Assembly (NCBI GenBank): GCA_910577165.1
Contig: CAJTLX010000004.1
Location: 68,401 to 132,400, forward strand
Source of the DNA: an uncultured Lachnospiraceae bacterium
Lineage (GTDB): Bacteria > Bacillota > Clostridia > Lachnospirales > Lachnospiraceae
DNA length: 64,000 nucleotides
Reading direction: 5' to 3'
How positions within the stretch are numbered: position 1 is the first letter of the stretch; each line of letters opens with the position of its first letter. The notes beneath the pieces were generated by a model. It was not told the DNA's origin, ran no database searches, and worked only from the letters and a program-made list of their open reading frames with translations. The position numbers and the translations under genes were made by a program. Below are positions 17,544 to 24,956 of the stretch, piece after piece.

Positions 17544-17801
17544 ATGAAAAGCACAGGTATTGTAAGAAGATTGGATGAACTCGGACGTATTACACTTCCA
17601 ATCGAACTAAGAAGAACGCTCGGCGTTGGTGAGCGTGATCCACTGGAAATTTACGTTGAAGAAGATCGCATTATTCTTCAAAAATTCGAGCCGGCCGACA
17701 TCTTTAACGGGGAGAAGAATGATTTGGTTGAATATTGCGGGAAAAGTGTTTCAAAAGCCTCCATTTATGAGCTGGCAAAACTTGCAGGCATTATCTCTTA
17801 A
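17544..17801 (+). CDS. abrB: AbrB-family transition-state regulator
   Basis: An 85-aa protein starting MKSTGIVRRLDELGRI, the swapped-hairpin AbrB N-terminal DNA-binding domain, with LPIELRRTLGV and a short C-terminal domain. AbrB proteins bind many promoters as tetramers and repress stationary-phase functions. It is convergent with rsmI, the same arrangement as abrB and yabC (rsmI) in B. subtilis, which supports orthology. AGGGTG lies before ATG. It has its own promoter at 17436 and a terminator at 17836. Confidence 0.92.
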   Translation: MKSTGIVRRLDELGRITLPIELRRTLGVGERDPLEIYVEEDRIILQKFEPADIFNGEKNDLVEYCGKSVSKASIYELAKLAGIIS

Positions 17802-17835
17802 ACAAAACTTTCCGCTTCTCTTATTTTTTCTGTTA

Positions 17836-17869
17836 GGACTGGATTGCAAAGCTTTCCAGCCCTTTTTTA
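17836..17869 (+). terminator. Terminator after the abrB-like gene
   Basis: GGACTGGA pairs with TCCAGCCC across a short loop, followed by CTTTTTT. Confidence 0.75.
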
Positions 17870-17907
17870 TGCGCAGGGACATGAATGGAAGGTAGAAAAA
17901 ACAGATT

Positions 17908-18762
17908 TTAATTTTCTTCTGAAAGAGCTAAGAGCTGTGCATAAATTTCGCGCTTTGACATCCCCCGATCTGCTGCCACTGCTTTCATTGCCTCCTTCTG
18001 CGCCATCCCCTGCGAAAGATAATGTTCCATATGTTCTTTAAGCGGCAAGAGAAGCCAGTCCTGCTGCTCTTTTCGACGCATATCCTCCCGATCCGCGCCC
18101 GCCAAAACTAACACATATTCCCCGCGAGGTTCATTTTCCGTATAATAGGCGACTGCCCCAGCAAGCGTCGTACAAAAAACTGTTTCATGCTTTTTGGTCA
18201 GCTCCCGCACGATGGATAAGGTGCGATTCCCAAAATTTTCCAAAAGTTCCTGCAATGTGCGGGATAAACGATGTGGTGCTTCATAAAGCACAATTGTACG
18301 TGTTTCTGTTTTAAGCTCCTCCAAAACCTCTCTTCGCTCCTTTTTGTCCGTCGGCAGAAATGCTTCAAAACAAAAACGTCTTGTGGAGAGTCCGGAGAGA
18401 ACCAGCGCGCTAACTGCGGCACAGGCCCCCGGCAAGACGGTCACCGTAATGCCAGCTTCTCCCGCCATATGCACCAGTTCCTCTCCCGGATCAGAAATTC
18501 CCGGCATTCCGGCATCTGTAATTAATGCGATTGATTTTCCCTCCAATAATTGTCCAACCAATTCGCGCCCTTTTTCAAATTTATTAAATTCATGATAACT
18601 TGTCATCGGGGTATGGATCTCAAAATGATTTAAAAGTTTAATACTGTTGCGCGTATCTTCCGCTGCAATCAAATCCACTTCTTTCAGAATGCGCAGGGCG
18701 CGCAAAGTCATATCCTCCAAATTTCCGATCGGAGTTGCACACAGATATAAAATACCTGCCAT
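17908..18762 (-). CDS. rsmI: 16S rRNA (cytidine 1402-2'-O)-methyltransferase
   Basis: Tetrapyrrole-methylase-fold enzyme that methylates the ribose of C1402 in 16S rRNA. Seen: LYLCATPIGNLEDMT at the N-terminus, EDTRNSIKLL, DAGMPGISDPG, LPGACAAVSAL (SAM binding) and the LYEAPHRL segment. 284 aa is the usual length. Strong GGGGGG ribosome site. Part of the conserved cluster with trmN6, ricT and holB. Confidence 0.96.
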   Translation of the reverse strand: MAGILYLCATPIGNLEDMTLRALRILKEVDLIAAEDTRNSIKLLNHFEIHTPMTSYHEFNKFEKGRELVGQLLEGKSIALITDAGMPGISDPGEELVHMAGEAGITVTVLPGACAAVSALVLSGLSTRRFCFEAFLPTDKKERREVLEELKTETRTIVLYEAPHRLSRTLQELLENFGNRTLSIVRELTKKHETVFCTTLAGAVAYYTENEPRGEYVLVLAGADREDMRRKEQQDWLLLPLKEHMEHYLSQGMAQKEAMKAVAADRGMSKREIYAQLLALSEEN

Positions 18763-18892
18763 AAATTTCCCCCCTTATCCCTATTATTTTTATTTTACCA
18801 AACCGGGTAAATCTTTCATCTTTCCCTCGCTTAAAAGTGAAAGTATTCGACAAAGACTTGAATAGATGCAGCGGGTACAGCAAAGCAAAACT

Positions 18893-19642
18893 CTAGTACC
18901 CATAGATCTCTGTAATCTCCCGTGCGTAGACTCCCGGACGCTCAAACACAATCAGTGGTGCTTCTATGCGCACCTGCGGTCGCCCTCCGCGCGTACACTC
19001 GAACAGTACCATATTTGGTTCCCGATCGACAAAAGGATGCACAAATTTAATTCGTTTTGGCTCCAGGGAATACTTCGAAAGCATCCGGATAATCTCTGCC
19101 AGACGCTGCGGGCGGTGTACCATATAAAACCTCCCTCCCGGCCTAAGAAGCTTCGCGCTCTCGCACAGTACATCCTCTAAGGTACACAAAATCTCATGCC
19201 TTGCAATCGCCTTGGGCAGCGATGGATTTCTCAACCCGTGCTGATCATTCATATAGGGCGGATTTGTTGTCACCACATCAAAAATTGATGCTCCAAAAAT
19301 CGTGGAAGCCTCCTTGATATCGCCGGTAATAATCTGTATGTCCCGCGACAGCCCATTGACTGCCACGCTGCGCCGTGCCATGTCCGCGCTCTCCTCCTGA
19401 ATCTCAAGCCCTGTAAAATCCCGCCCCAAAGTTTTTGCCCGCAACAAAATCGGAATAATTCCCGTCCCTGTTCCAAGGTCAATCACACGCTCTCCCTGCT
19501 TTACCACCGCAAAACCGGATAGAAGTACCGCGTCCATGCCAAAGCAAAATTTTTCCGGATTCTGGATAATTTTGTAATTATGACGCTCCAGATCATCAAA
19601 CCGCTCCCCTTCCTTTAATACTTCTTCCTCCAAATTTTGCAT
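18893..19642 (-). CDS. trmN6: tRNA1(Val) (adenine37-N6)-methyltransferase (YabB/TrmN6)
   Basis: Class I SAM methyltransferase: DLGTGTGIIP (motif I), LEIQ (motif II), TNPPY (motif IV, typical of N6-adenine methylation) and a C-terminal domain ending near TEIYGY. 249 aa. Preceded by AAAGGGG before ATG and followed by rsmI. In B. subtilis the YabB gene occupies the same position. Confidence 0.92.
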   Translation of the reverse strand: MQNLEEEVLKEGERFDDLERHNYKIIQNPEKFCFGMDAVLLSGFAVVKQGERVIDLGTGTGIIPILLRAKTLGRDFTGLEIQEESADMARRSVAVNGLSRDIQIITGDIKEASTIFGASIFDVVTTNPPYMNDQHGLRNPSLPKAIARHEILCTLEDVLCESAKLLRPGGRFYMVHRPQRLAEIIRMLSKYSLEPKRIKFVHPFVDREPNMVLFECTRGGRPQVRIEAPLIVFERPGVYAREITEIYGY

Positions 19643-19659
19643 TCAATGCCCCTTTCACA

Positions 19660-20559
19660 TTATTCCAGATGGTTGCCCTCCCGTTTTTCAAGTGCCTCAA
19701 GTGCTTTTAACTCGTCATCCATCGCCACTTTCTCCCTGCGCCGTTTCGGGCGGAACCGCAGATCTTCGACCTTATACTCGCGGATCTCCTTCGCGTCATT
19801 CTCCACAGTTACAATCACTTTCACCAGCTGTTTTAAGACATTTACACTTGATACCTCTCCCTTTAACCCGTCGCTCGTTGTCACAAAATCACCGATATTA
19901 GGCAACTTGCTGTTTAAATACTCGTAGGCCTCCTCCTCATTTTTCAGGCAGCACATCAATCTGCCGCACACCCCAGAAATCTTCGTCGGATTGAGCGAGA
20001 GATTTTGCTCCTTCGCCATCTTGATGGACACCGGCGCAAAATCCGATAAAAAGGTATGACAACACATTGGTCTGCCACAGATTCCAATACCCCCGACAAT
20101 CTTTGTCTCGTCGCGCACACCGATCTGGCGAAGCTCGATTCTTGTCTTGAATACAGAGGCCAGATCCTTTACCAACTCGCGGAAATCAATTCGGCCATCC
20201 GCTGTAAAATAAAACAGTACTTTATTATTATCAAATGTATATTCACAGTCAATCAGCTTCATTGCCAAGCCGTGCTTGGAAATTTTTTCCATACAAATTT
20301 TAAATGCATCCTTCTCTTTTGCCTTGTTGCGCTGCTGAATTTCATCATCCTGCGGCGTAGCCAAGCGCATTACTTCCTTTAGTGGCTGGATCACTTTTTC
20401 TTCCTCCACCTCTCTACAGCCAAGCACCACATAGCCATACTCCACGCCGCGCGCCGTCTCCACAATCACATGATCTCCCTGCTTTATCTCAAGTTCTGCC
20501 GGATCAAAATAATATACCTTACCCGCCTGACGAAATCTCACTCCGATAATTGTTATCAT
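19660..20559 (-). CDS. ricT: RicT/YaaT (PSP1-domain) regulator of RNA maturation
   Basis: PSP1-domain protein with the family cysteines in CGRPMCC and CGRLMCC (residues ~165-210), which bind Fe-S clusters in the B. subtilis RicAFT complex that works with RNase Y. Long basic C-terminus (RPKRRREK). Lies between holB and trmN6. The yabA gene normally following it in Bacillus is missing here. ricA and ricF homologues are not in this window. Confidence 0.93.
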   Translation of the reverse strand: MITIIGVRFRQAGKVYYFDPAELEIKQGDHVIVETARGVEYGYVVLGCREVEEEKVIQPLKEVMRLATPQDDEIQQRNKAKEKDAFKICMEKISKHGLAMKLIDCEYTFDNNKVLFYFTADGRIDFRELVKDLASVFKTRIELRQIGVRDETKIVGGIGICGRPMCCHTFLSDFAPVSIKMAKEQNLSLNPTKISGVCGRLMCCLKNEEEAYEYLNSKLPNIGDFVTTSDGLKGEVSSVNVLKQLVKVIVTVENDAKEIREYKVEDLRFRPKRRREKVAMDDELKALEALEKREGNHLE

Positions 20560-20576
20560 ATTCTGTTAGTTCCTTT

Positions 20577-21563
20577 CTATTTTTCCTGCAAAGCCAACAA
20601 TAAAAGTTCCATTGCCGCATCAAAGTTCACATTCGCTTTCAACCTGGCGCGCAGCGTATCAAACGCCTCAATAATATGCTGCAACGCTTCAAAACTTTTT
20701 CCCGCTGCCTGTCTTTGCAATGTTAAAACTTCTTCTTTATAGATTAACTGCGCAGTCTGGCGCGCTGCCTTAAACATCAGCACATCCCTATACCACAAAA
20801 AGATCAGATCAATATAATCATTGATCACCGCCTTCTCCTCGGAGAAACGTTTTAAAAAGTCTATAATCTCACTGGGCTTCATCTCGTCAATATGCAGCAC
20901 CAAATGCAGCACTTCATCTTTGCGTCCCTCAAATTCTGCCGATGCCGCATAACGTTCCGCTCTCCCCACATTGCCCGCCGCAAATGTCGCCGCTAACTCC
21001 GCTTGGTAGTCCGGGACATTACAATCTTTCATCAGATGCATTTTAAGCAATCCCCTGTCCACAGGTCTCAGATGAAGTGTTACACAGCGGGAGAGAACTG
21101 TCGGCAAAAGCATATTCATATTGTCCGTAAGCAGAAGAATAACCGCATATTCCGGCGGTTCCTCAATTGTCTTCAACAGTGCGTTTTGCGCCGCCTCCGT
21201 CATCTTTTCCGCCTCGTTGATAATATAGATTTTGTAGCGGCTGTTATAGGGCTTAATCGCAATCGTATTGTTTAGCTGACCCCGAATATCATCCACTCCG
21301 ATTGTCGCCTTCTCCCGCCGAATACGTATAATATCCGGATGATTTCCCCCCGCCGCCTGAAGGCAGGATTTACATTCCCCGCAAGGCTCCCCGGAATAAA
21401 CCTCACACTGCAATGCCGCCACAAAAATATCCGCGATAAAATTTTTGCCAATCCCCTCTTCCCCATCAAAAATATAGCCATGGGAAACGCGGTTCAAACG
21501 GATGGTATTTTGCAAATGCTCCGTAATTCGTTCTCGCCCGATCACATCCCGAAACTGTTTCAT
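20577..21563 (-). CDS. holB: DNA polymerase III delta' subunit
   Basis: Clamp-loader subunit of 328 aa. The AAA+ core shows the degenerate nucleotide site GEEGIGKN, a four-cysteine zinc module (C-x8-C-x2-C-x2-C type, EPCGECKSCLQ), SRYKIYIINEAEKM, NALLKTIEEPP and sensor-1 LSRC. Start supported by GGCGGG. Followed 17 bases later by ricT. Confidence 0.94.
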   Translation of the reverse strand: MKQFRDVIGRERITEHLQNTIRLNRVSHGYIFDGEEGIGKNFIADIFVAALQCEVYSGEPCGECKSCLQAAGGNHPDIIRIRREKATIGVDDIRGQLNNTIAIKPYNSRYKIYIINEAEKMTEAAQNALLKTIEEPPEYAVILLLTDNMNMLLPTVLSRCVTLHLRPVDRGLLKMHLMKDCNVPDYQAELAATFAAGNVGRAERYAASAEFEGRKDEVLHLVLHIDEMKPSEIIDFLKRFSEEKAVINDYIDLIFLWYRDVLMFKAARQTAQLIYKEEVLTLQRQAAGKSFEALQHIIEAFDTLRARLKANVNFDAAMELLLLALQEK

Positions 21564-21759
21564 ATTTTCCCGCCTTTCTTTGCCGCTTGTGGTACTTTTT
21601 TATCTGCCACAATCCCCATTCCCTTTTTATATGCCACCCTAAAACCGGTTTAAATCTTTGTTTTCTATATCATAAAATTTATTTAAAATCTTATCTTCTC
21701 CCTTTTCACAGCCAAAATTTGTATAATTTTTACGTTAAATTCCAGCACTACAACTCTTT

Positions 21760-22200
21760 TTACGCAAGAATGTCCAGCAAAAGCCCCTGGATCTCATCAA
21801 TTTTGCTTAAAATCTCAATCCCATCTTTCTCGTCCGCAATCAGTGCTGCCGCCAGCTCATCCAAATTCTTATCCACAAGCTTAATCATCCCGTAAACTCT
21901 GTGTCTGCCGCGCCGATCAAGGAAATTTTCACGCGAAAATTTATGGGAACGGTTCACGATCTCATTCATAAAATTCTTAATCAGTTCCCGATAGTGTTTC
22001 ATATCTCGAATATCCATATGTTTTGAGAGTTTCTTGCCCTGCATTGTGATCTCTTCCATCATCAATTGCAGCCTCGCGCCAAGCTCCTGCTCCTCAATAT
22101 TGCTGATTAAGGTAAACTTAAAAGAGCCGTCTGATTCCTGCACTGGTGCTTTTTGATCCACCTGATTTACCTGTCCCAACTGATTTACTCTTATTTCCAT
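21760..22200 (-). CDS. yaaR: YaaR family protein (DUF327)
   Basis: A ~146-aa, mostly helical protein. The ATG at 22200 (MEIRVNQ) has GGAGG five bases upstream, so the longer frame to 22242 is not used. The signature stretch NFMNEIVNRSHKF and RVYGMIKLVDKNLDEL are typical of YaaR, the neighbour of holB in many Firmicutes. Function unknown. Confidence 0.88.
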   Translation of the reverse strand: MEIRVNQLGQVNQVDQKAPVQESDGSFKFTLISNIEEQELGARLQLMMEEITMQGKKLSKHMDIRDMKHYRELIKNFMNEIVNRSHKFSRENFLDRRGRHRVYGMIKLVDKNLDELAAALIADEKDGIEILSKIDEIQGLLLDILA

Positions 22201-22323
22201 CCCCGCCTCCAGACCTAGGGCAGCCGCCCCCAGTATTTCCACCTCTGCCCGCCCTAATCCATCCGTTCCTTATTACAGTACATTTTATTTTAGCACAGTT
22301 CTTTTAAAAAAACAAGAGCCTGA

Positions 22324-22926
22324 TCAAGTATAAATATCGATGTCTTCTCCTCTAATTGTGTGTCCCAATTCCCGAATACATTCATCCAATTTCTCATTTA
22401 CAAATTTCCTTAAAATTCCCGCAGCACAAAGATTTTCCTCCGAAAAATCTTCCGTGTCTGCGAGATAACGCCGACACATTTCCTTGTAGCGCGGATTTTT
22501 TTGTCCCCTCTCCCGCTCAAGCGCGCGCGACAGCCGCAACCCATCCTCCACCTCAATATACAGCGGAACCACATTTCCCCCGCCAAAATAGTTTCTTAGT
22601 TTAAGATAACCTTCTAATGTGTCAATCATCAGATAATTCTGTGCCCCGACAAGATCAATCTGCCCGTCATCCGCCGTAAAATAATGCCATGCACCGTGAA
22701 CGGTCTGATACACCCGGTGTTCAATTATCTTCCCTGCATCCTCAAGTTCTCCCATTCGCCCCTCATCCACAAAATAGTAATCCTTTCCATCCTCCTCACC
22801 CAGACGGCGCGGACGTGTCGTATATAACACAACCGGCTTTAAATTCAATGCATCATTTAAAAGGCGTTGGTAAACTGTATCCTTGCCGCTCGCGCTCTTT
22901 CCCATCAACACATATAGTTTTGCCAT
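22324..22926 (-). CDS. Guanylate kinase-like protein
   Basis: A 200-aa P-loop kinase: Walker A GKSASGKDT at residues 9-17, the TTRPRRLGEEDGKDYYFV segment typical of guanylate kinases (GMP-binding), and a lid region rich in arginine (RALERERGQKNPRY). Divergent from housekeeping Gmk, and the family may include non-GMP substrates. It sits at the place where tmk (thymidylate kinase) stands in the Bacillus cluster. GGGGATATT precedes ATG. Confidence 0.85.
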   Translation of the reverse strand: MAKLYVLMGKSASGKDTVYQRLLNDALNLKPVVLYTTRPRRLGEEDGKDYYFVDEGRMGELEDAGKIIEHRVYQTVHGAWHYFTADDGQIDLVGAQNYLMIDTLEGYLKLRNYFGGGNVVPLYIEVEDGLRLSRALERERGQKNPRYKEMCRRYLADTEDFSEENLCAAGILRKFVNEKLDECIRELGHTIRGEDIDIYT

Positions 22927-23391
22927 AATATCCCCATTCTGCTTTATTTTTTCTAATTATCTTAGCATATAGCAGTCTATATTACAAGAAAAAGTGCGAT
23001 GGACTGCCTTAATTAACTCTGATTAAAAAAGGTCTCTCCTCCAGAATAAAAGATGTATCACTAAAACAGGAACCCTTCTCCATGGAAAATTTTGTCCACA
23101 GAAAAAAGTTCCTGTTATTACAATGAACTACTGTTTTTTGCGTTGTACAAGGGTGTGCAGACCAAAAAATAATTTTTACACACACCCTTGTATCAAGAGG
23201 AGCATAAAACAAATATTGGTTATTTACTAGCTTTTACTGAATTATAAATTATATGCGACAAATTCCCACTTCTTCTGACTTTCTCATTATAACAAAGAAA
23301 GTTTTTCTTTGAAAGTGATTTGGAATGGATTGCTATTTTTTTGGTATACTTCGTAAATAGGAAACTTTATAATTTATATTTACTAAAAATA
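22927..23391. other. Non-coding stretch with hairpins
   Basis: No convincing gene. It holds two strong inverted repeats: AACAGGAAC (near 23059) with GTTCCTGTT (near 23108), and ACAAGGGTGTG (23147-23157) with CACACCCTTGT (23181-23191). The sequence becomes very AT-rich to the right and leads into decayed gene fragments. Confidence 0.6.
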
Positions 23392-23475
23392 ATCAATTCT
23401 AAACTAACAGCAGAAGTTCTAGTTAAGGCAACCGATGTTGAGAAGTCAATTGAAGAGGGCAATATTAATTCAAAT
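23392..23475 (+). pseudogene. Relic of a surface-protein gene (internally deleted)
   Basis: The frame reads NSKLTAEVLVKATDVEKSIEEG, matching two separate parts of the secreted proteins to the right: KLTAEVPVKA and VKAADAEKAVED. The join falls in the shared VKA segment, so a deletion between two similar repeats is likely. No start with ribosome site, no signal peptide. Confidence 0.6.
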
Positions 23476-23693
23476 ACTATCTTTCATCGTTTCTTTAATT
23501 TTTCTGCGTTCCAAAAAAGAAGAGAGGTCTTCTTTATGATGAAAAAATAAAAATCGCGGGAAATCCCCTACCTAGCAAATTTTATTGAAATTATAGAGAA
23601 AGTGTGTTATAGTAATTATAGAGTGTAGCTTATCTTTAAAGCTTTCCTGATGAATAATCTAATATTTTGCGAACAAAAATATGTCCTTAAACG

Positions 23694-23784
23694 AATGATC
23701 AGAATTGCGGGGGTGTATATATGTAAAGCGATGGAACTTTTAGATATACCGGAGGGCGAACGTTCTAATTATCAAGAAGCATGA
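23694..23784 (+). pseudogene. Possible relic of an Rpn/PD-(D/E)XK transposase tail
   Basis: Reads AMELLDIPEGERSNYQEA before a stop, which resembles the short C-terminal motif of Rpn-family proteins (helix plus IP-x-E). No intact gene precedes it. The call rests on a weak match. Confidence 0.3.
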
Positions 23785-23868
23785 GAAATATCAAATACAT
23801 AAAATTTGCTTCTAATTAATATTTTATTTTGCTTATAGTTATATAATTATCTAAAAGGAGGGAGAAAG

Positions 23869-24834
23869 TTGGGGAAAATTGATACATTAACAAAAAAATA
23901 TATGTCAGATAATAAAGTATTTGCAGATGTATTTAATTTCTATCTCTATAATGGCGAACAAGTGATAAACCCAGAAAAATTGCATCCGATGGATACCACA
24001 GCAATCGGCGTACCATTTAAAGAGGGAACAAAAGGATCTCCTGTACAAAAATACCGTGATGTAATAAAATATGTGACCGCTATGGAGGATGAACAAACGG
24101 CATACTTGGTACTTGGAATTGAAAATCAAACAAATATTCATTATGCTATGCCTCCGAGAAATCAGCTTTATGATGCGCTGGAATATACAAGACAGATTGA
24201 GCAGATCGCCACATATCATCGGGAGAATAAAGATAAAGAATTTACCTCAAGCGAATATTTATCCGGTTTCGATAAAGATGACCGATTGATTCCGGTTATC
24301 ACACTGGTCATCTATTTTGGTACAGAAGAATGGAATGCACCAAGAAGCTTGCATGAAATGCTTACCGTACAAAATAAAGAGATTTTATCTTTTGTAAATG
24401 ATTACAAACTCAACCTTATTGTTCCCGCAGAACTTTCCGAGGAGGATTTTGAAAAATTTCACACAAATTTACGCGAAGTAATGCAATATATCCAATATTC
24501 TGCAGATAAAAAAAAGCTTTCTACATTTGTAGAAAATAATGACCATTTTGCAAAGATGGATCGAAATGCCGCTATGTTGTTAAATGAATGCACAAAGTCA
24601 GGGTTAAAATTTAAAAAGTCAGGAAGGAGTGTTGATATGTGTAGAGCGATAAAAGAAATCAGACAGGAAGAATTTAAAGCAGGACGGGAAGAAGGACGAG
24701 AAGAAGAACGGGAAGAAAGTGCGAAACGAATGATTAAAAAAGGAAAATTTTCCCTTTTAGATATAGCAGAAAGTTTAGATATGTCACTTGAAAAAGTACA
24801 AAAAATTAAAGAAACAATGAAAGATAGTATTTGA
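23869..24834 (+). CDS. Rpn family PD-(D/E)XK nuclease / putative transposase
   Basis: A 321-aa protein of the recombination-promoting nuclease (Transposase_31-like) group. Catalytic-type features appear in sequence: N-terminal DKVFADVFNFYLY-like segment, YLVLGIENQT (E-x-Q/N active-site strand), VITLVIYFGTEEW, and a C-terminal Glu/Arg-rich linker followed by a small helix-turn-helix-like tail (SLLDIAESLDMSLEKVQKIK). The start is a TTG at 23869 with the strong site AGGAGGGAG just upstream. Such proteins cut DNA and stimulate RecA-independent recombination. It stands alone between decayed fragments and next to the inverted surface-protein genes. Confidence 0.82.
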   Translation: MGKIDTLTKKYMSDNKVFADVFNFYLYNGEQVINPEKLHPMDTTAIGVPFKEGTKGSPVQKYRDVIKYVTAMEDEQTAYLVLGIENQTNIHYAMPPRNQLYDALEYTRQIEQIATYHRENKDKEFTSSEYLSGFDKDDRLIPVITLVIYFGTEEWNAPRSLHEMLTVQNKEILSFVNDYKLNLIVPAELSEEDFEKFHTNLREVMQYIQYSADKKKLSTFVENNDHFAKMDRNAAMLLNECTKSGLKFKKSGRSVDMCRAIKEIRQEEFKAGREEGREEEREESAKRMIKKGKFSLLDIAESLDMSLEKVQKIKETMKDSI

Positions 24835-24840
24835 ATTTAA

Positions 24841-24898
24841 ATCAACTTTATGACGTACTAGAATATATAAGACAGACTGAATAGATACCACATATCAT
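24841..24898 (+). pseudogene. Duplicated fragment of the Rpn gene
   Basis: About 58 bases match the Rpn coding segment at 24161-24219 (encoding QLYDALEYTRQIEQI) with several substitutions, one creating a stop. It marks the remains of a second copy or a local duplication. Confidence 0.75.
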
Positions 24899-24936
24899 TC
24901 CCCTGCTATTATAGAGGAATCTATCGTAGCAGGGGA
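24899..24936. terminator. Hairpin between the Rpn gene and the surface-protein gene
   Basis: TCCCCTGCTA (24899-24908) pairs with TAGCAGGGGA (24927-24936) between two convergent genes. It has no long T run, so terminator function is likely but not certain. Confidence 0.55.
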
Positions 24937-24956
24937 TTGATAAAAGAAATACTTAA

